Assembly (NCBI RefSeq): GCF_018130465.1
Contig: NZ_JAFCKJ010000004.1
Coordinates: 422,195-486,194 of the forward strand
Direction of reading: 5' to 3'
Length of the DNA: 64,000 nt
Source: Bradyrhizobium canariense
Lineage (GTDB): Bacteria > Pseudomonadota > Alphaproteobacteria > Rhizobiales > Xanthobacteraceae
How positions within the stretch are numbered: the stretch's first letter is position 1; each line of letters starts with the position of its first letter. The notes under the pieces were generated by a model. That model saw nothing but the letters and a program-made list of their open reading frames with translations, was not told the origin of the DNA and searched no databases. The position numbers were made by a program, and so were the translations under genes. This document shows, one piece after another, positions 16,093 through 24,312 of this stretch.

Positions 16093-17535
16093 ATGAGCCC
16101 CGCCTCGCAGATCTACGCGAAGATCACTGGTCCCATCGTCATGGTCGGCTTCGGCTCCATCGGCAAAGGCACGCTGCCGATGATCGAGCGGCATCTCGAT
16201 TACGACAAGTCGCGCATCACCGTGATCGATCCCAAGGACGAGGGCCGCAAGGCACATTGCGAGAAGCAGAATGTCCGCTTCATCCAGAAGGGCGTGACCA
16301 AGGACAATTATCGGGAATTGCTGACCCCGCTGCTCACCGAAGGCGGCGGCCAGGGTTTTTGCGTCAATCTCTCGGTCGATACCGGCTCCACCGACATCAT
16401 GGAGCTCTGCAACGAACTCGGCGCTCTCTATATCGACACCGTCAACGAGCCCTGGCTCGGCTTCTATTTCGATTCGTCGAAGGGCCCGGAGGCGCGCTCC
16501 AACTATGCGCTTCGCGAAGCGACGCTGGCCGCAAAGAAGGCGCGCCCCGCGGGATCGACGACGGCCGTCTCCTGCTGTGGCGCCAATCCCGGCATGGTCT
16601 CGTTCTTCGTCAAGCAGGCGCTGCTCAACGTCGCGGCGGATCTGAAGCTCAATGCCCCCAAGCCGAAGACCAAAGCCGAATGGGCGGACTTGATGCGGCA
16701 GGCTGGCATCAAGGGCATCCACATCGCCGAACGCGACACCCAGCGCTCCAAGTCGCCAAAAGAGCCTGATGTCTTCGTCAACACCTGGTCGGTGGAAGGT
16801 TTCCTGTCGGAAGGCGTGCAGCCGTCCGAGCTCGGCTGGGGCACCCATGAGAAGTGGATGCCGGAGAATGCGCGGACCCACGAAGCCGGCTGCGGCGCTG
16901 CCATCTACCTGATGCAGCCCGGCGCCAACACGCGCGTGCGCACCTGGTGCCCGACCCGCGGCGCGCAGTATGGCTTCCTCGTCACCCACAACGAGTCGAT
17001 CTCGATCGCCGATTACTTCACGGTGCGCGACGCATCAGGCACGGCGGTCTATCGGCCGACCTGCCACTATGCCTATCACCCGGCCGACGATGCCGTGCTG
17101 TCGCTGCATGAAATGTTCGGCCGCGCCGCGAAGATGCAGGAAAAGCACCACATCCTCGACGAGAACGAAATCGTCGACGGCATCGACGAACTCGGCGTGC
17201 TGCTGTTCGGCCATGACAACAATGCCTACTGGTACGGCTCGCAGCTCTCCATCGAAGAGACCCGCAAACTCGCGCCCTATCAGAACGCCACCGGCCTGCA
17301 AGTGACCTCCGCCGTGCTCGGCGGCATGGTGTGGGCGCTGGAAAACCCGAACGAGGGCATCGTCGAAGCCGACGAGATGGATTTCGACCGTCTGCTGGAA
17401 ATCCAGATTCCGTATCTCGGCCCGGTGAAGGGCTTTTATACCGACTGGACGCCGCTGACGGATCGTCCGGGACTGTTTCCGGAGGATATCGATACCAGCG
17501 ATCCCTGGCAGTTCCGGAATGTTCTGGTGCGGTGA
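16093..17535 (+). CDS. hss: Homospermidine synthase
   Basis: Forms sym-homospermidine from two putrescines, NAD-dependent, cytoplasmic. From ATG 16093 (GGAGAAA 9 bases upstream) the protein is 480 residues, close to the characterised alphaproteobacterial enzymes. The Rossmann segment IVMVGFGSIGKGTLPMIERH binds NAD; SCCGANPGMVSFFVKQAL, EGFLSEGVQPSELGWGTHEK and GHDNNAYWYGSQLSIEE are family-specific. The frame is open 11 codons earlier, without a ribosome site. With the upstream ornithine decarboxylase it gives a complete two-step ornithine-to-homospermidine route, the main polyamine of many rhizobia. Confidence 0.95.
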   Translation: MSPASQIYAKITGPIVMVGFGSIGKGTLPMIERHLDYDKSRITVIDPKDEGRKAHCEKQNVRFIQKGVTKDNYRELLTPLLTEGGGQGFCVNLSVDTGSTDIMELCNELGALYIDTVNEPWLGFYFDSSKGPEARSNYALREATLAAKKARPAGSTTAVSCCGANPGMVSFFVKQALLNVAADLKLNAPKPKTKAEWADLMRQAGIKGIHIAERDTQRSKSPKEPDVFVNTWSVEGFLSEGVQPSELGWGTHEKWMPENARTHEAGCGAAIYLMQPGANTRVRTWCPTRGAQYGFLVTHNESISIADYFTVRDASGTAVYRPTCHYAYHPADDAVLSLHEMFGRAAKMQEKHHILDENEIVDGIDELGVLLFGHDNNAYWYGSQLSIEETRKLAPYQNATGLQVTSAVLGGMVWALENPNEGIVEADEMDFDRLLEIQIPYLGPVKGFYTDWTPLTDRPGLFPEDIDTSDPWQFRNVLVR

Positions 17536-17552
17536 GGCGCCGTCTCTCTCAG

Positions 17553-17690
17553 CCCGTCATTGCGGGCCGACGCCCATCCCACATAGCGCAGTCATGCCTC
17601 GCGAAGGCCGGGCATCCAGTACGCCGCGGCCCCTCCGTATCCACGCATGGCCTCTGGAATACTGGATCGTCCGCCTTCGCGGACGATGAC
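17553..17690. repeat. Diverged CGTCATTGCGGGCCG-type intergenic repeat
   Basis: CCCGTCATTGCGGGCCG at the left, internal GGCATCCAGTA / ATACTGGATCGTCCG arms, and CGCGGACGATGACAG at the right. It fills the gap between hss and the convergent small exported protein. Confidence 0.7.
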
Positions 17691-17715
17691 AGCGAGAGCG
17701 TGGCTGCCACCTGAA

Positions 17716-18045
17716 TTACTTCTCCTTGATCGACGGCCCGATCTTCTCGGCCGGCGCCGCCGGCAGTGCCGGCCTGGTCGCCGCGCCTTGCGTCTGCGGA
17801 TCGGGGCGTGCGGGCTCGGGCGCCGGCGTGGTCGGCCGGTCGCCGCCGGGCTTGGCTTCCGCGGGCGCCTTGGTCTGATCGTCGGACGGCGTGCCCTGGA
17901 GCGGCTGGGTCGCCTGCGCCAGCTCCATCCGGCTTTCGGCTCGGATTTGCGCCAGCGATAGGCCTGACACCACGACACCTGCCGCGAACAGCGAGCAGGC
18001 GATCAAGATATCTCGAAATCCGCGCTTGTCATCTTGGCCGGGCAT
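17716..18045 (-). CDS. Small membrane-anchored Pro/Ala-rich protein, unknown
   Basis: 109 residues from ATG 18045 (GGCGGTG upstream; an earlier in-frame ATG at 18075 is less likely). A single hydrophobic helix RDILIACSLFAAGVVVSGLS lies at about 10-30, followed by a polar tail rich in Pro, Ala, Gln and Lys (GGDRPTTPAPEPARPDPQTQ). That layout suggests a periplasm-facing anchored peptide. No family recognised. It is 101 bases downstream of the MgtC-family gene on the same strand and could be the end of the metal operon, but nothing in it suggests metal binding. Confidence 0.65.
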   Translation of the reverse strand: MPGQDDKRGFRDILIACSLFAAGVVVSGLSLAQIRAESRMELAQATQPLQGTPSDDQTKAPAEAKPGGDRPTTPAPEPARPDPQTQGAATRPALPAAPAEKIGPSIKEK

Positions 18046-18146
18046 ATCGATCACCGCCTTTGTCCGCGGGATCAACGAACTCGCCCGACTGCGGTTCCGT
18101 GCCAGGCGAGGCTGGAACCGCGCGCTTGCGCGCCAAGACGCCGCGC

Positions 18147-18863
18147 TCAGTCCGTCGTGCTGACTTCCCAGGTGGCGTGGCGCACGCCCGGCAGGTGTTG
18201 CAGGTCGGTCGCCACGGCGTTGAGCTCGTTCGGATCCACCGCGGACGCGACCAGCTTTGCGACGATCTCGATCAGATCATCCCCGGTCTCGACCACATCG
18301 ATATCGGCCACCGGATATTTCGCGCCCTCGAGCTTCTCGACGAGGCGGTCGCGCATGTCGGGCAAGGCGTCCGGTGCGACCGCGAGCTTGAAATAGTACG
18401 TCGCCTCCGAGGCCTTCTCGTTCAACGGGATGCGGTTGATGGCGTTGACCAGTGGCCGCAGCATGGTGTTGCCGGCAATCACGAACACCGTCAGCGCCGC
18501 GGCCTGCGCGATCATGTCGGCGCCGGCGCAGGAGCCGACCGCGGCCGAAGCCCACAGCGTCGCCGCGGTATTGAGCCCGCGCACGTCCATGCCCTGCTTC
18601 ATGATGACGCCAGCGCCGAGGAAGCCGATGCCGGAGACGACATAGGAGATCACCCGCACCGCGCCGTCTGCGCCGGTCAGGTGCATGGCGAGATCGACGA
18701 AGGCGGCGGCCCCCACCGCGACCAGCACGTTGGTGCGCAGGCCCGCGGTGCGCTGCCGGTATTGCCGCTCAGCGCCGATCAGCGTGCCCAGCACGAAGGC
18801 CGTGAACAGGCTGGCCAGCGTGTCCGCGAAGTCAGCGATCTGGAAGGTCGTCAGAAACCGCAT
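18147..18863 (-). CDS. MgtC/SapB-family membrane protein
   Basis: 238 residues. Four or five N-terminal spans hold the MgtC signature LIGAERQYRQRTAGLRTNVL and GIGFLGAGVIMKQGMDVRGL (about 27-95), then a C-terminal ACT-like soluble domain (residues ~145-238: YYFKLAVAPDALPDMRDRL). MgtC proteins modulate P-type ATPases or F-ATPase and help survival in low Mg2+; many paralogues have unknown roles. It begins 30 bases after the WD40 gene on the same strand, so it may be co-transcribed with the zinc-uptake genes. Whether it is part of the zinc response is unproven. Confidence 0.9.
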   Translation of the reverse strand: MRFLTTFQIADFADTLASLFTAFVLGTLIGAERQYRQRTAGLRTNVLVAVGAAAFVDLAMHLTGADGAVRVISYVVSGIGFLGAGVIMKQGMDVRGLNTAATLWASAAVGSCAGADMIAQAAALTVFVIAGNTMLRPLVNAINRIPLNEKASEATYYFKLAVAPDALPDMRDRLVEKLEGAKYPVADIDVVETGDDLIEIVAKLVASAVDPNELNAVATDLQHLPGVRHATWEVSTTD

Positions 18864-18893
18864 GGCCCCATCTACGGTCAGAACGATGACATA

Positions 18894-19913
18894 TTAAAGC
18901 TCCAGCAGGCCGCCATCCCCATTTTCGTCAGCGAACGCCAGCAGCGTCCCCTTGGCGTTCCAGGCGATCGCGGCCACGGGTGGGGTGCCGTTGCGGCGGA
19001 CAAGGATCTCGGCGCCGTCTTCCAGACGCACCATCAGCACGGTGCCGTCGCTATAGCCGGCAGCGAAGATGTCGTTCTTGGGATGGCAGGCGACCACCGA
19101 CACGCGCGCCTGGAGCGGCGCGAGCATCGCGGGCTCCTTGCCCATCGGGCCGTCCTTGCTGGCGAACGGCCACAGGATCACCGTGTCGGCGCCCGAGGTC
19201 GCCAGCGCCTTGCCGCCCGCGCTCCACGACATCGAGCGGACGCGGCCGGGATAGCCGGTCATGCGCATGTGCCTGTTATCGGCGAGCCGCCATCCGTGCA
19301 GCGCCGACTCGTGCATCGTGGTGACCAGAAATTTGTTGTCCGGGCTGAAGGTGACGCCGAGATGCGAGCCGGCCCAGGGCAGGAATTCGGCCGATCCCGC
19401 CATGTTGGGAAACCACAGCGTCGCGCCGTTGTAATGGGCGATCGCGAGACGCTGGCCCTTCGGCGCAAACGCAAGGCCGCCGACGGTCGAGGGCACATCG
19501 AGCGACTTCTCCTCGCTCTTGCCGCTCTTGAAGAAAGCGGTCTTGCCGGCCGACCAGGCGTAGGCACCGTCCGGATGCAGCGCCACTGCATCGATCCAGC
19601 GCCGCTTCGGATCGGTCGCAAGCAGCGTCACTTCGCCCTTGGCGTCGAGCGACACGACTTTCCCATCGTCGCCGCCCATCACGAGGCGCTTGCCGTCGGA
19701 GGCGGCCGAGAGAATGCCGCCGCTGTGTACAGCGACCTTGCTGATCTCGCCCTGGTCATCCACGAACGCGACATTCTCCTCGCCGCCGACGAAGGCGGCG
19801 CGGGGCCCGAGGAAATGCACGGAGGTCACGCCCATGCCGAGCGCGAGCGGTTTGACGCGCTCGGTGACGGAGACGATCGAGGCGGAATCGGGAGCCGGCG
19901 TAAACTCTTTCAT
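18894..19913 (-). CDS. WD40-repeat protein next to CobW-type GTPase
   Basis: 339 residues from ATG 19913, which overlaps the cobW-like stop (ATGA), so translation is coupled. No signal peptide. About seven WD-like blades are visible as repeats such as DKFLVTTMHESALHGWRLAD pattern units (LAFAPKGQRLAIAHYNGATL, MSWSAGGKALATSGADTVIL, IAWNAKGTLLAFADENGDGG). It is presumably a cytoplasmic beta-propeller scaffold. Coupling to a COG0523 metallochaperone GTPase suggests it binds that protein or its client (inference). It is not AztD, the periplasmic zinc propeller chaperone, since it lacks an export signal. Confidence 0.85.
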   Translation of the reverse strand: MKEFTPAPDSASIVSVTERVKPLALGMGVTSVHFLGPRAAFVGGEENVAFVDDQGEISKVAVHSGGILSAASDGKRLVMGGDDGKVVSLDAKGEVTLLATDPKRRWIDAVALHPDGAYAWSAGKTAFFKSGKSEEKSLDVPSTVGGLAFAPKGQRLAIAHYNGATLWFPNMAGSAEFLPWAGSHLGVTFSPDNKFLVTTMHESALHGWRLADNRHMRMTGYPGRVRSMSWSAGGKALATSGADTVILWPFASKDGPMGKEPAMLAPLQARVSVVACHPKNDIFAAGYSDGTVLMVRLEDGAEILVRRNGTPPVAAIAWNAKGTLLAFADENGDGGLLEL

Positions 19914-20959
19914 CACGAGACGATGCAGCTCTCGAAGCCCGTGCGAATGAGCTCTTCGGGCAATTCGCGGCCGATGAAGACAAGGCGGCTTTCGCGCGGC
20001 TCGCCGTCCTTCCACTTTCGCTGGTGGTTGCCCTCCAGCATCATGTGAACGCCCTGGAAGACGTAGCGGTCATCGTCGTCGTGGAAGGCGAGGATGCCCT
20101 TGGAGCGCAGGATCTTGCCGCCCTCCACCTGCACCAGATTCTGGAGCCAGGGCATGAACACGTTCGGATCGAGCGGCTTGTCGGTCTTGAGCGACAGCGA
20201 CTGCATGTCCTCATCGTGATAGTGCTTCAAGCCATGGCCGTGATCATGGTCGTGATGGTCGTGGCCGTGATGGTGATGATCATGGTCGTGATCATGATCT
20301 TCCGCATTCAGGAAGTCGGGCTCGATGTCGAGGATACGGTCGAGGTCGAAGGCGCCCCGATCGAGGACGTCGGCCAAAGCCACCGCGCAGCGCTCGGTGC
20401 GGTGCAGCTTCGCATAGGGGTTGATGGCGCGGATGCGGGCCTCGACCTCGGCAAGCTCCGCCTTGGTGACGAGATCGGTCTTGTTCAGCACGATGACGTC
20501 GGCAAAGGCGATCTGGTTCTTGGCCTCGGGCGCGTCCTTGAGACGGTCGGACAGCCATTTGGCGTCCGCAACCGTCACGACCGCATCGAGGCGCGCGTTC
20601 TTCTGCACGTCCTCGTCGACGAAGAAGGTCTGGGCCACCGGTGCCGGATCAGCAAGGCCGGTGGTCTCGACGATGATGGCGTCGAACTTGCCCTTGCGCT
20701 TCATCAGGCCGTCCATGATGCGCACGAGGTCGCCGCGCACGGTGCAGCAGATGCAGCCATTGTTCATCTCGAACACTTCCTCATCGGCGCCGATGATGAG
20801 GTCGTTGTCGATGCCGATCTCGCCGAATTCGTTGACGATGACGGCGTATTTCTTGCCGTGGTTTTCCGACAGGATGCGGTTCAACAGCGTGGTCTTGCCG
20901 GCACCGAGATAGCCGGTCAGGACGGTCACGGGAATTTTCTGGGCGGTCGCTTCAGACAT
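19913..20959 (-). CDS. CobW/COG0523 GTPase with His-rich insert (zinc metallochaperone type)
   Basis: 348 residues. Walker A is TGYLGAGKTTLLNRIL, the metal motif is NNGCICCTVRGDL (CxCC), Walker B region IIVETTGLADPAPV, and G4 is NKTD. A His/Asp-rich loop at about 218-250 (HDHDHDHHHHGHDHHDHDHG) separates the GTPase from the CobW C-terminal domain. G3E GTPases of this group insert or deliver metals; those under Zur control allocate zinc in deficiency. It follows znuA by 54 bases on the same strand, so zinc delivery is the best reading, but cobalt or nickel cannot be excluded. Confidence 0.92.
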   Translation of the reverse strand: MSEATAQKIPVTVLTGYLGAGKTTLLNRILSENHGKKYAVIVNEFGEIGIDNDLIIGADEEVFEMNNGCICCTVRGDLVRIMDGLMKRKGKFDAIIVETTGLADPAPVAQTFFVDEDVQKNARLDAVVTVADAKWLSDRLKDAPEAKNQIAFADVIVLNKTDLVTKAELAEVEARIRAINPYAKLHRTERCAVALADVLDRGAFDLDRILDIEPDFLNAEDHDHDHDHHHHGHDHHDHDHGHGLKHYHDEDMQSLSLKTDKPLDPNVFMPWLQNLVQVEGGKILRSKGILAFHDDDDRYVFQGVHMMLEGNHQRKWKDGEPRESRLVFIGRELPEELIRTGFESCIVS

Positions 20960-21013
20960 AACAACTCCGGACTTCGGGCTTTTCGCGCGACGCGAGGCGG
21001 GGTGGCCCCTGCC

Positions 21014-21886
21014 CTAGTGGTCAAGCGCGCTGGTAAGGGCCTTTATATTGTGCCTGACCATATCAATGTAAGTGGGTGCAGGCCCCTTTTCGCCGGTCAA
21101 ACCGTCCGAAATCAGGGTCCCGCCGACTTTTGAGCCGGTCTCCGCCGCGATCCGCCGGATCAGCCGGTCGTCGCTGATATTTTCCAGGAACACGGCCGGG
21201 ATTTTTTGGGCCTTGATCTGGCCGATGATGGTGGCGATGTCCCGCGCGCTGGGCTCGGTTTCCGTGGAGACACCCAGGGGAGCGATGAACTGGACGCCGT
21301 ATTCGGCGGCGAAATAGCCGAAGGCGTCATGGGTCGAGATCACTTTGCGCCGCTCCTGCGGGATTTTGGCCACGGCTTCGCGGACCTCGCGGTCGAGCGT
21401 TTCGAGCTTTTCTAGATAGGCCTTGGCCTGGGCGCGGAAGAACTCCGCATCATCTGGGTCGGCCGCAGCCAGCGCATTGGCGATGTCGGTGACGTAGACC
21501 TTCGCGTTGGGGACGGACTGCCAGCCATGCGGGTCGGCGGCCGAGCCGAGCTTGAGCGGTGCGATGCCTGCGCTCACAGTGACCACCTGCGCCTTGCTGC
21601 CCGAGGACTGCACGAGGCGCGGCAGCCAACCCTCGAGACCAAGCCCGTTGACGATGACCAGCTTCGCGTCCGCGATCCGCTTCGCATCGCTCGGCGCCGG
21701 CGTGTAGACGTGGACGTCGCTGTCGGCGCCGACCAGCGTCGTCAGATTGATCCGGTCGGCGCCGACATTGCGGACGAAATCGGCAAGGATCGAGAAGCTC
21801 GCGACGACCTTCAACCGTTCCGCGGCGTGCAGCGGCGAGGCGATCAGCAAGAGCACACAAAGCAGGATGCGCCGCATCGCTGTCAT
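21014..21886 (-). CDS. znuA: Zinc-type ABC transporter substrate-binding protein
   Basis: 290 residues with a signal peptide (MRRILLCVLLLIASPLHAA). Cluster A-I fold: DVHVYTPAPSD (H59), DPHGWQSVPNA (H120), ISTHDAFGYFAAEYG (H186) and LISDGL (D261) give a His/His/His/Asp site, which favours zinc; Mn-type proteins usually have Glu at the third ligand. It lacks the His-rich loop of E. coli ZnuA, so TroA-like Mn binding is not excluded. Its ATG overlaps the permease stop (ATGA). Likely periplasmic high-affinity zinc capture for znuBC. Confidence 0.88.
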   Translation of the reverse strand: MTAMRRILLCVLLLIASPLHAAERLKVVASFSILADFVRNVGADRINLTTLVGADSDVHVYTPAPSDAKRIADAKLVIVNGLGLEGWLPRLVQSSGSKAQVVTVSAGIAPLKLGSAADPHGWQSVPNAKVYVTDIANALAAADPDDAEFFRAQAKAYLEKLETLDREVREAVAKIPQERRKVISTHDAFGYFAAEYGVQFIAPLGVSTETEPSARDIATIIGQIKAQKIPAVFLENISDDRLIRRIAAETGSKVGGTLISDGLTGEKGPAPTYIDMVRHNIKALTSALDH

Positions 21887-22752
21887 GCTTCCAGATGCCG
21901 GCCGGGAAACAGCTGCCTGACGACACCGCCGACCCGGCCGAACAGGACGGAGACGATATAGAGCGCGCTCGCCACCAGAATGATCGCAGGGCCCGACGGC
22001 ACACGGGTCTGGAACGACAGCACGAGACCTGCATAGCCGGAGACGGCGGCAGCGACGACCGCGATGCAGATCATGACGGTGAGATCGCGCGACCAGAACC
22101 GCGCGATGCCGGCCGGGAGGATCATCAATCCCACCGCGAGCAGGGTGCCGAGCGCCTGAAAGCCGTTGACGAGGTTGATCACGACCAGCGCGAGGAAAGC
22201 GAGATGCGCAGGCCCGCCAGCACGGCTCACGGTGCGCAAGAACAGGGGATCGACGCTTTCGATCACCAGCGGCCGGTAGATCACCGCGAGCACCAGCAGC
22301 GTCACCGTGGCGTTGAAGGCGACGACCAGCAGCGTCTGGTCGTCCATCGCGAGAATATTGCCGAACAGCACGTGCAGCAGGTCGATATTGGTGCCCTTGA
22401 TCGAGACGATGGTCACGCCCAGCGCCAGCGATGCCAGATAGAAGGTCGCGAGCGAGGCATCCTCCTTGAGCCCGGTCGAGCGTGCGACGAGGCCTGCGAG
22501 GATCGCGACGGCAAAACCTGCGATCAGGCCGCCGGCGGTCATCGCGAACAGGTTGAGACCTGAGAGCAGGAAACCGACAGCGGCGCCGGGGAGAATTGCA
22601 TGCGCCATGGCGTCGCCGACCAGGCTCATCCGCCGCAACATCAGGAACACGCCGATCGGCGCACCCGCGAGCGACAGCGCGATGACGGCCGCGAGCGCAC
22701 GTCGCATGAACTCGAATTCGGTGAACGGGCCGATCAGCGCGTCATAGATCAT
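21883..22752 (-). CDS. znuB: Zinc ABC transporter permease
   Basis: 289 residues, ABC-3 family inner-membrane permease with about eight spans. LMLRRMSLVGDAMAHAILPG, followed by FLLSGLNLFAMTAGGLIAGF, is the conserved coupling region; LALVVINLVNGFQALGTLLAVG and LMILPAGIARFW lie in the C-terminal half. It sits 6 bases after znuC and overlaps znuA by 4, a tightly coupled transporter operon. Metal is taken from context (Zur box, His ligands in the binding protein). Confidence 0.92.
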   Translation of the reverse strand: MIYDALIGPFTEFEFMRRALAAVIALSLAGAPIGVFLMLRRMSLVGDAMAHAILPGAAVGFLLSGLNLFAMTAGGLIAGFAVAILAGLVARSTGLKEDASLATFYLASLALGVTIVSIKGTNIDLLHVLFGNILAMDDQTLLVVAFNATVTLLVLAVIYRPLVIESVDPLFLRTVSRAGGPAHLAFLALVVINLVNGFQALGTLLAVGLMILPAGIARFWSRDLTVMICIAVVAAAVSGYAGLVLSFQTRVPSGPAIILVASALYIVSVLFGRVGGVVRQLFPGRHLEA

Positions 22753-22758
22753 CGGATA

Positions 22759-23520
22759 TCAAGCCGCCCGTGAGCGGGCGTCATCGGCCGAGCAGGCGGC
22801 GGCGCTGTCGTCGAAGGCTTCGCACATCCGCATCGCGACCATCAGGTTTTCCGGCGTCAGCACCTCCGCCGTCGGCCCCCACGCCACGGGGCCGCGCGCC
22901 AGCACCAGCGTTTCGCTGAAATGGGTGCGCACCATCTCCATGTCGTGCAGCGCGGCGAGCACGGTGCGGCCCTCGCCGTGCCAGTGCTTCACCAGCGCCA
23001 GCAGATCGGCCGTGGTCTTGCTGTCGATGGCGTTGAAGGGCTCGTCCAGCACGATCAGCCCTGCGTCCTGGAGCAGCACGCGCGCGAACAGCACGCGCTG
23101 CATCTGGCCGCCCGAGAGCGTGCCGATCGGACGGTTTTCGAAACCGTTGAGGCCAACGGACGCGATCGCGCGGAGGATCTTTTCGCGCGCCGCCTTGCCG
23201 ATGCCGCCGAACAGGCCGGTCCCACGCCACAGCCCGGTGGCGACGAAGTCCAGCACCGAGATCGGGAAGCTGCGGTCGATCTCCGCGCTCTGCGGCAGAT
23301 AGGCGATATCGCGGGAGTCGAGCCCGCCCAGATGGATGCTGCCGTCGAGCGGCCTGAGGATGCCGACGATGCCGCGCAACAGCGTCGACTTGCCGGCGCC
23401 GTTCGGGCCGATCACGGCCAGCAACGCACCCGGCGCGACCTCACCATTGAGGTGGTGCACGGCCGGATGGCGGTCATAGCCGAGCGTAACGTTGTGGAAA
23501 TGCAGCGCCGCCATGGTCAC
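22759..23520 (-). CDS. znuC: Zinc ABC transporter ATP-binding protein
   Basis: 253 residues. Walker A GPNGAGKSTLL, signature LSGGQMQRVLFARVLLQ, Walker B GLIVLDEPFNAID and switch ALHDMEM are all intact. The start is uncertain: a GTG at 23520 overlaps the upstream stop (GTGA) while an ATG lies at 23514 in the same frame. Terminal CEAFDDSAAACSADDARSR contains two cysteines. Energises znuB for zinc import. Confidence 0.92.
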   Translation of the reverse strand: MTMAALHFHNVTLGYDRHPAVHHLNGEVAPGALLAVIGPNGAGKSTLLRGIVGILRPLDGSIHLGGLDSRDIAYLPQSAEIDRSFPISVLDFVATGLWRGTGLFGGIGKAAREKILRAIASVGLNGFENRPIGTLSGGQMQRVLFARVLLQDAGLIVLDEPFNAIDSKTTADLLALVKHWHGEGRTVLAALHDMEMVRTHFSETLVLARGPVAWGPTAEVLTPENLMVAMRMCEAFDDSAAACSADDARSRAA

Positions 23521-23768
23521 CTCATCGCCAGGAAGACCACGCCCCAGAGCACGGCGCAGACCGCGAGCGCGGCCGCGAGGCGGGCGGCCATCGTCATGCG
23601 CAGGATCGACCAGTGTGCCGCCTGAGCCGGATGCGGAGAGGCCGCATCGTGGGCATGGGCGTGGGTTTGATGGGCGTGGGTGTGATCGTGTCCATGCGAA
23701 TGCCCGTGGTCATGGGAGTGACCATGAGCGTGGTCGTGATGATGGGCTTGGGACGCGGCGGGAACCAT
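23517..23768 (-). CDS. His-rich single-span membrane peptide heading the znu operon
   Basis: 83 residues. The N-terminal half is a run of His/Asp/Gly/Ala pairs (HHHDHAHGHSHDHGHSHGHD onwards, about 18 His) and the C-terminal half holds one hydrophobic helix (AARLAAALAVCAVLWGVVF). With few positive charges before the helix, orientation is not certain. It is the first gene after the Zur-type palindrome and its stop overlaps znuC (GTGA or ATG close by), so it should be expressed only under zinc limitation. I do not know a named family; it may hold zinc near the transporter or sense it (inference). Confidence 0.8.
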   Translation of the reverse strand: MVPAASQAHHHDHAHGHSHDHGHSHGHDHTHAHQTHAHAHDAASPHPAQAAHWSILRMTMAARLAAALAVCAVLWGVVFLAMR

Positions 23769-23776
23769 GCCGAGAC

Positions 23777-23789
23777 GTTATATTATAAC
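23777..23789. promoter_or_regulatory. Zur-type operator palindrome
   Basis: GTTATATTATAAC is a perfect inverted repeat (GTTATA-T-TATAAC) lying 8 bases before the His-rich gene's start codon and 22 bases past the permease stop. It matches the alphaproteobacterial Zur box pattern GTTATANTATAAC as I recall it, and is AT-rich in a GC-rich background. Confidence 0.8.
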
Positions 23790-23811
23790 ATTACCCCTGT
23801 CCACGTCGGGG

Positions 23812-24312
23812 TCAGGGCTTGCCGATCACCATCGCGATGGCGGCGGCCACGAACGGGAACGGCACCGAAACCGCGCAGCGGAACCAGACGAAACGGGCCG
23901 GCATGAACGGAATTTCCCACAGGATCACCCGCTGGAAGGCAAACAGCGCCCAGGCGACGACATAGGCGACCACCTGCGGCACCCCACCGCCCGATTTCAG
24001 CGCCACCGTACCGATGGAAAACCCGATCACCGGGCCGCCGGGCGTCGCGGCCCCGGCGACCACGGCAGTCGCGACCCCGAGCCAGCCGCTGTCTGGGCCG
24101 AGCCAGCCGCTGATCACCTCCTGCGGGATGATGGCGGCGATGTAGCCGGAGCCGATCACCCCGAGCGCAATCCGCGGCACGATGTTGATGAAGTCCATGG
24201 AGCCTTCGCGCAGCGAGGCCTTGAACACCGGTGGGCCGCGGCGAAAGGCGATCAGGCCGACGGCGAACACCGAGCCCCACAACAGGATGTCGATCAGAAG
24301 CGCGGCGCTCAC
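23812..24312 (-). CDS. Permease half-protein B (PF03773 type)
   Basis: 166 residues, roughly four hydrophobic spans. The central GVATAVVAGAATPGGPVIGF motif resembles the GAILPGGPF motif of the preceding gene, as in the two halves of single-chain YraQ/ArsP-like permeases of 300+ residues. The start overlaps the previous gene's stop by ATGA, so the halves should be made together and pair in the membrane. Substrate unknown. It ends 22 bases before the Zur-type palindrome. Confidence 0.75.
   Translation of the reverse strand: MSAALLIDILLWGSVFAVGLIAFRRGPPVFKASLREGSMDFINIVPRIALGVIGSGYIAAIIPQEVISGWLGPDSGWLGVATAVVAGAATPGGPVIGFSIGTVALKSGGGVPQVVAYVVAWALFAFQRVILWEIPFMPARFVWFRCAVSVPFPFVAAAIAMVIGKP

Noticed and set aside
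17766-20048. Plus-strand open frame across mgtC, WD40 and part of cobW.
   Set aside because: Crosses three real minus-strand genes and their junctions; Arg/His-rich shadow.
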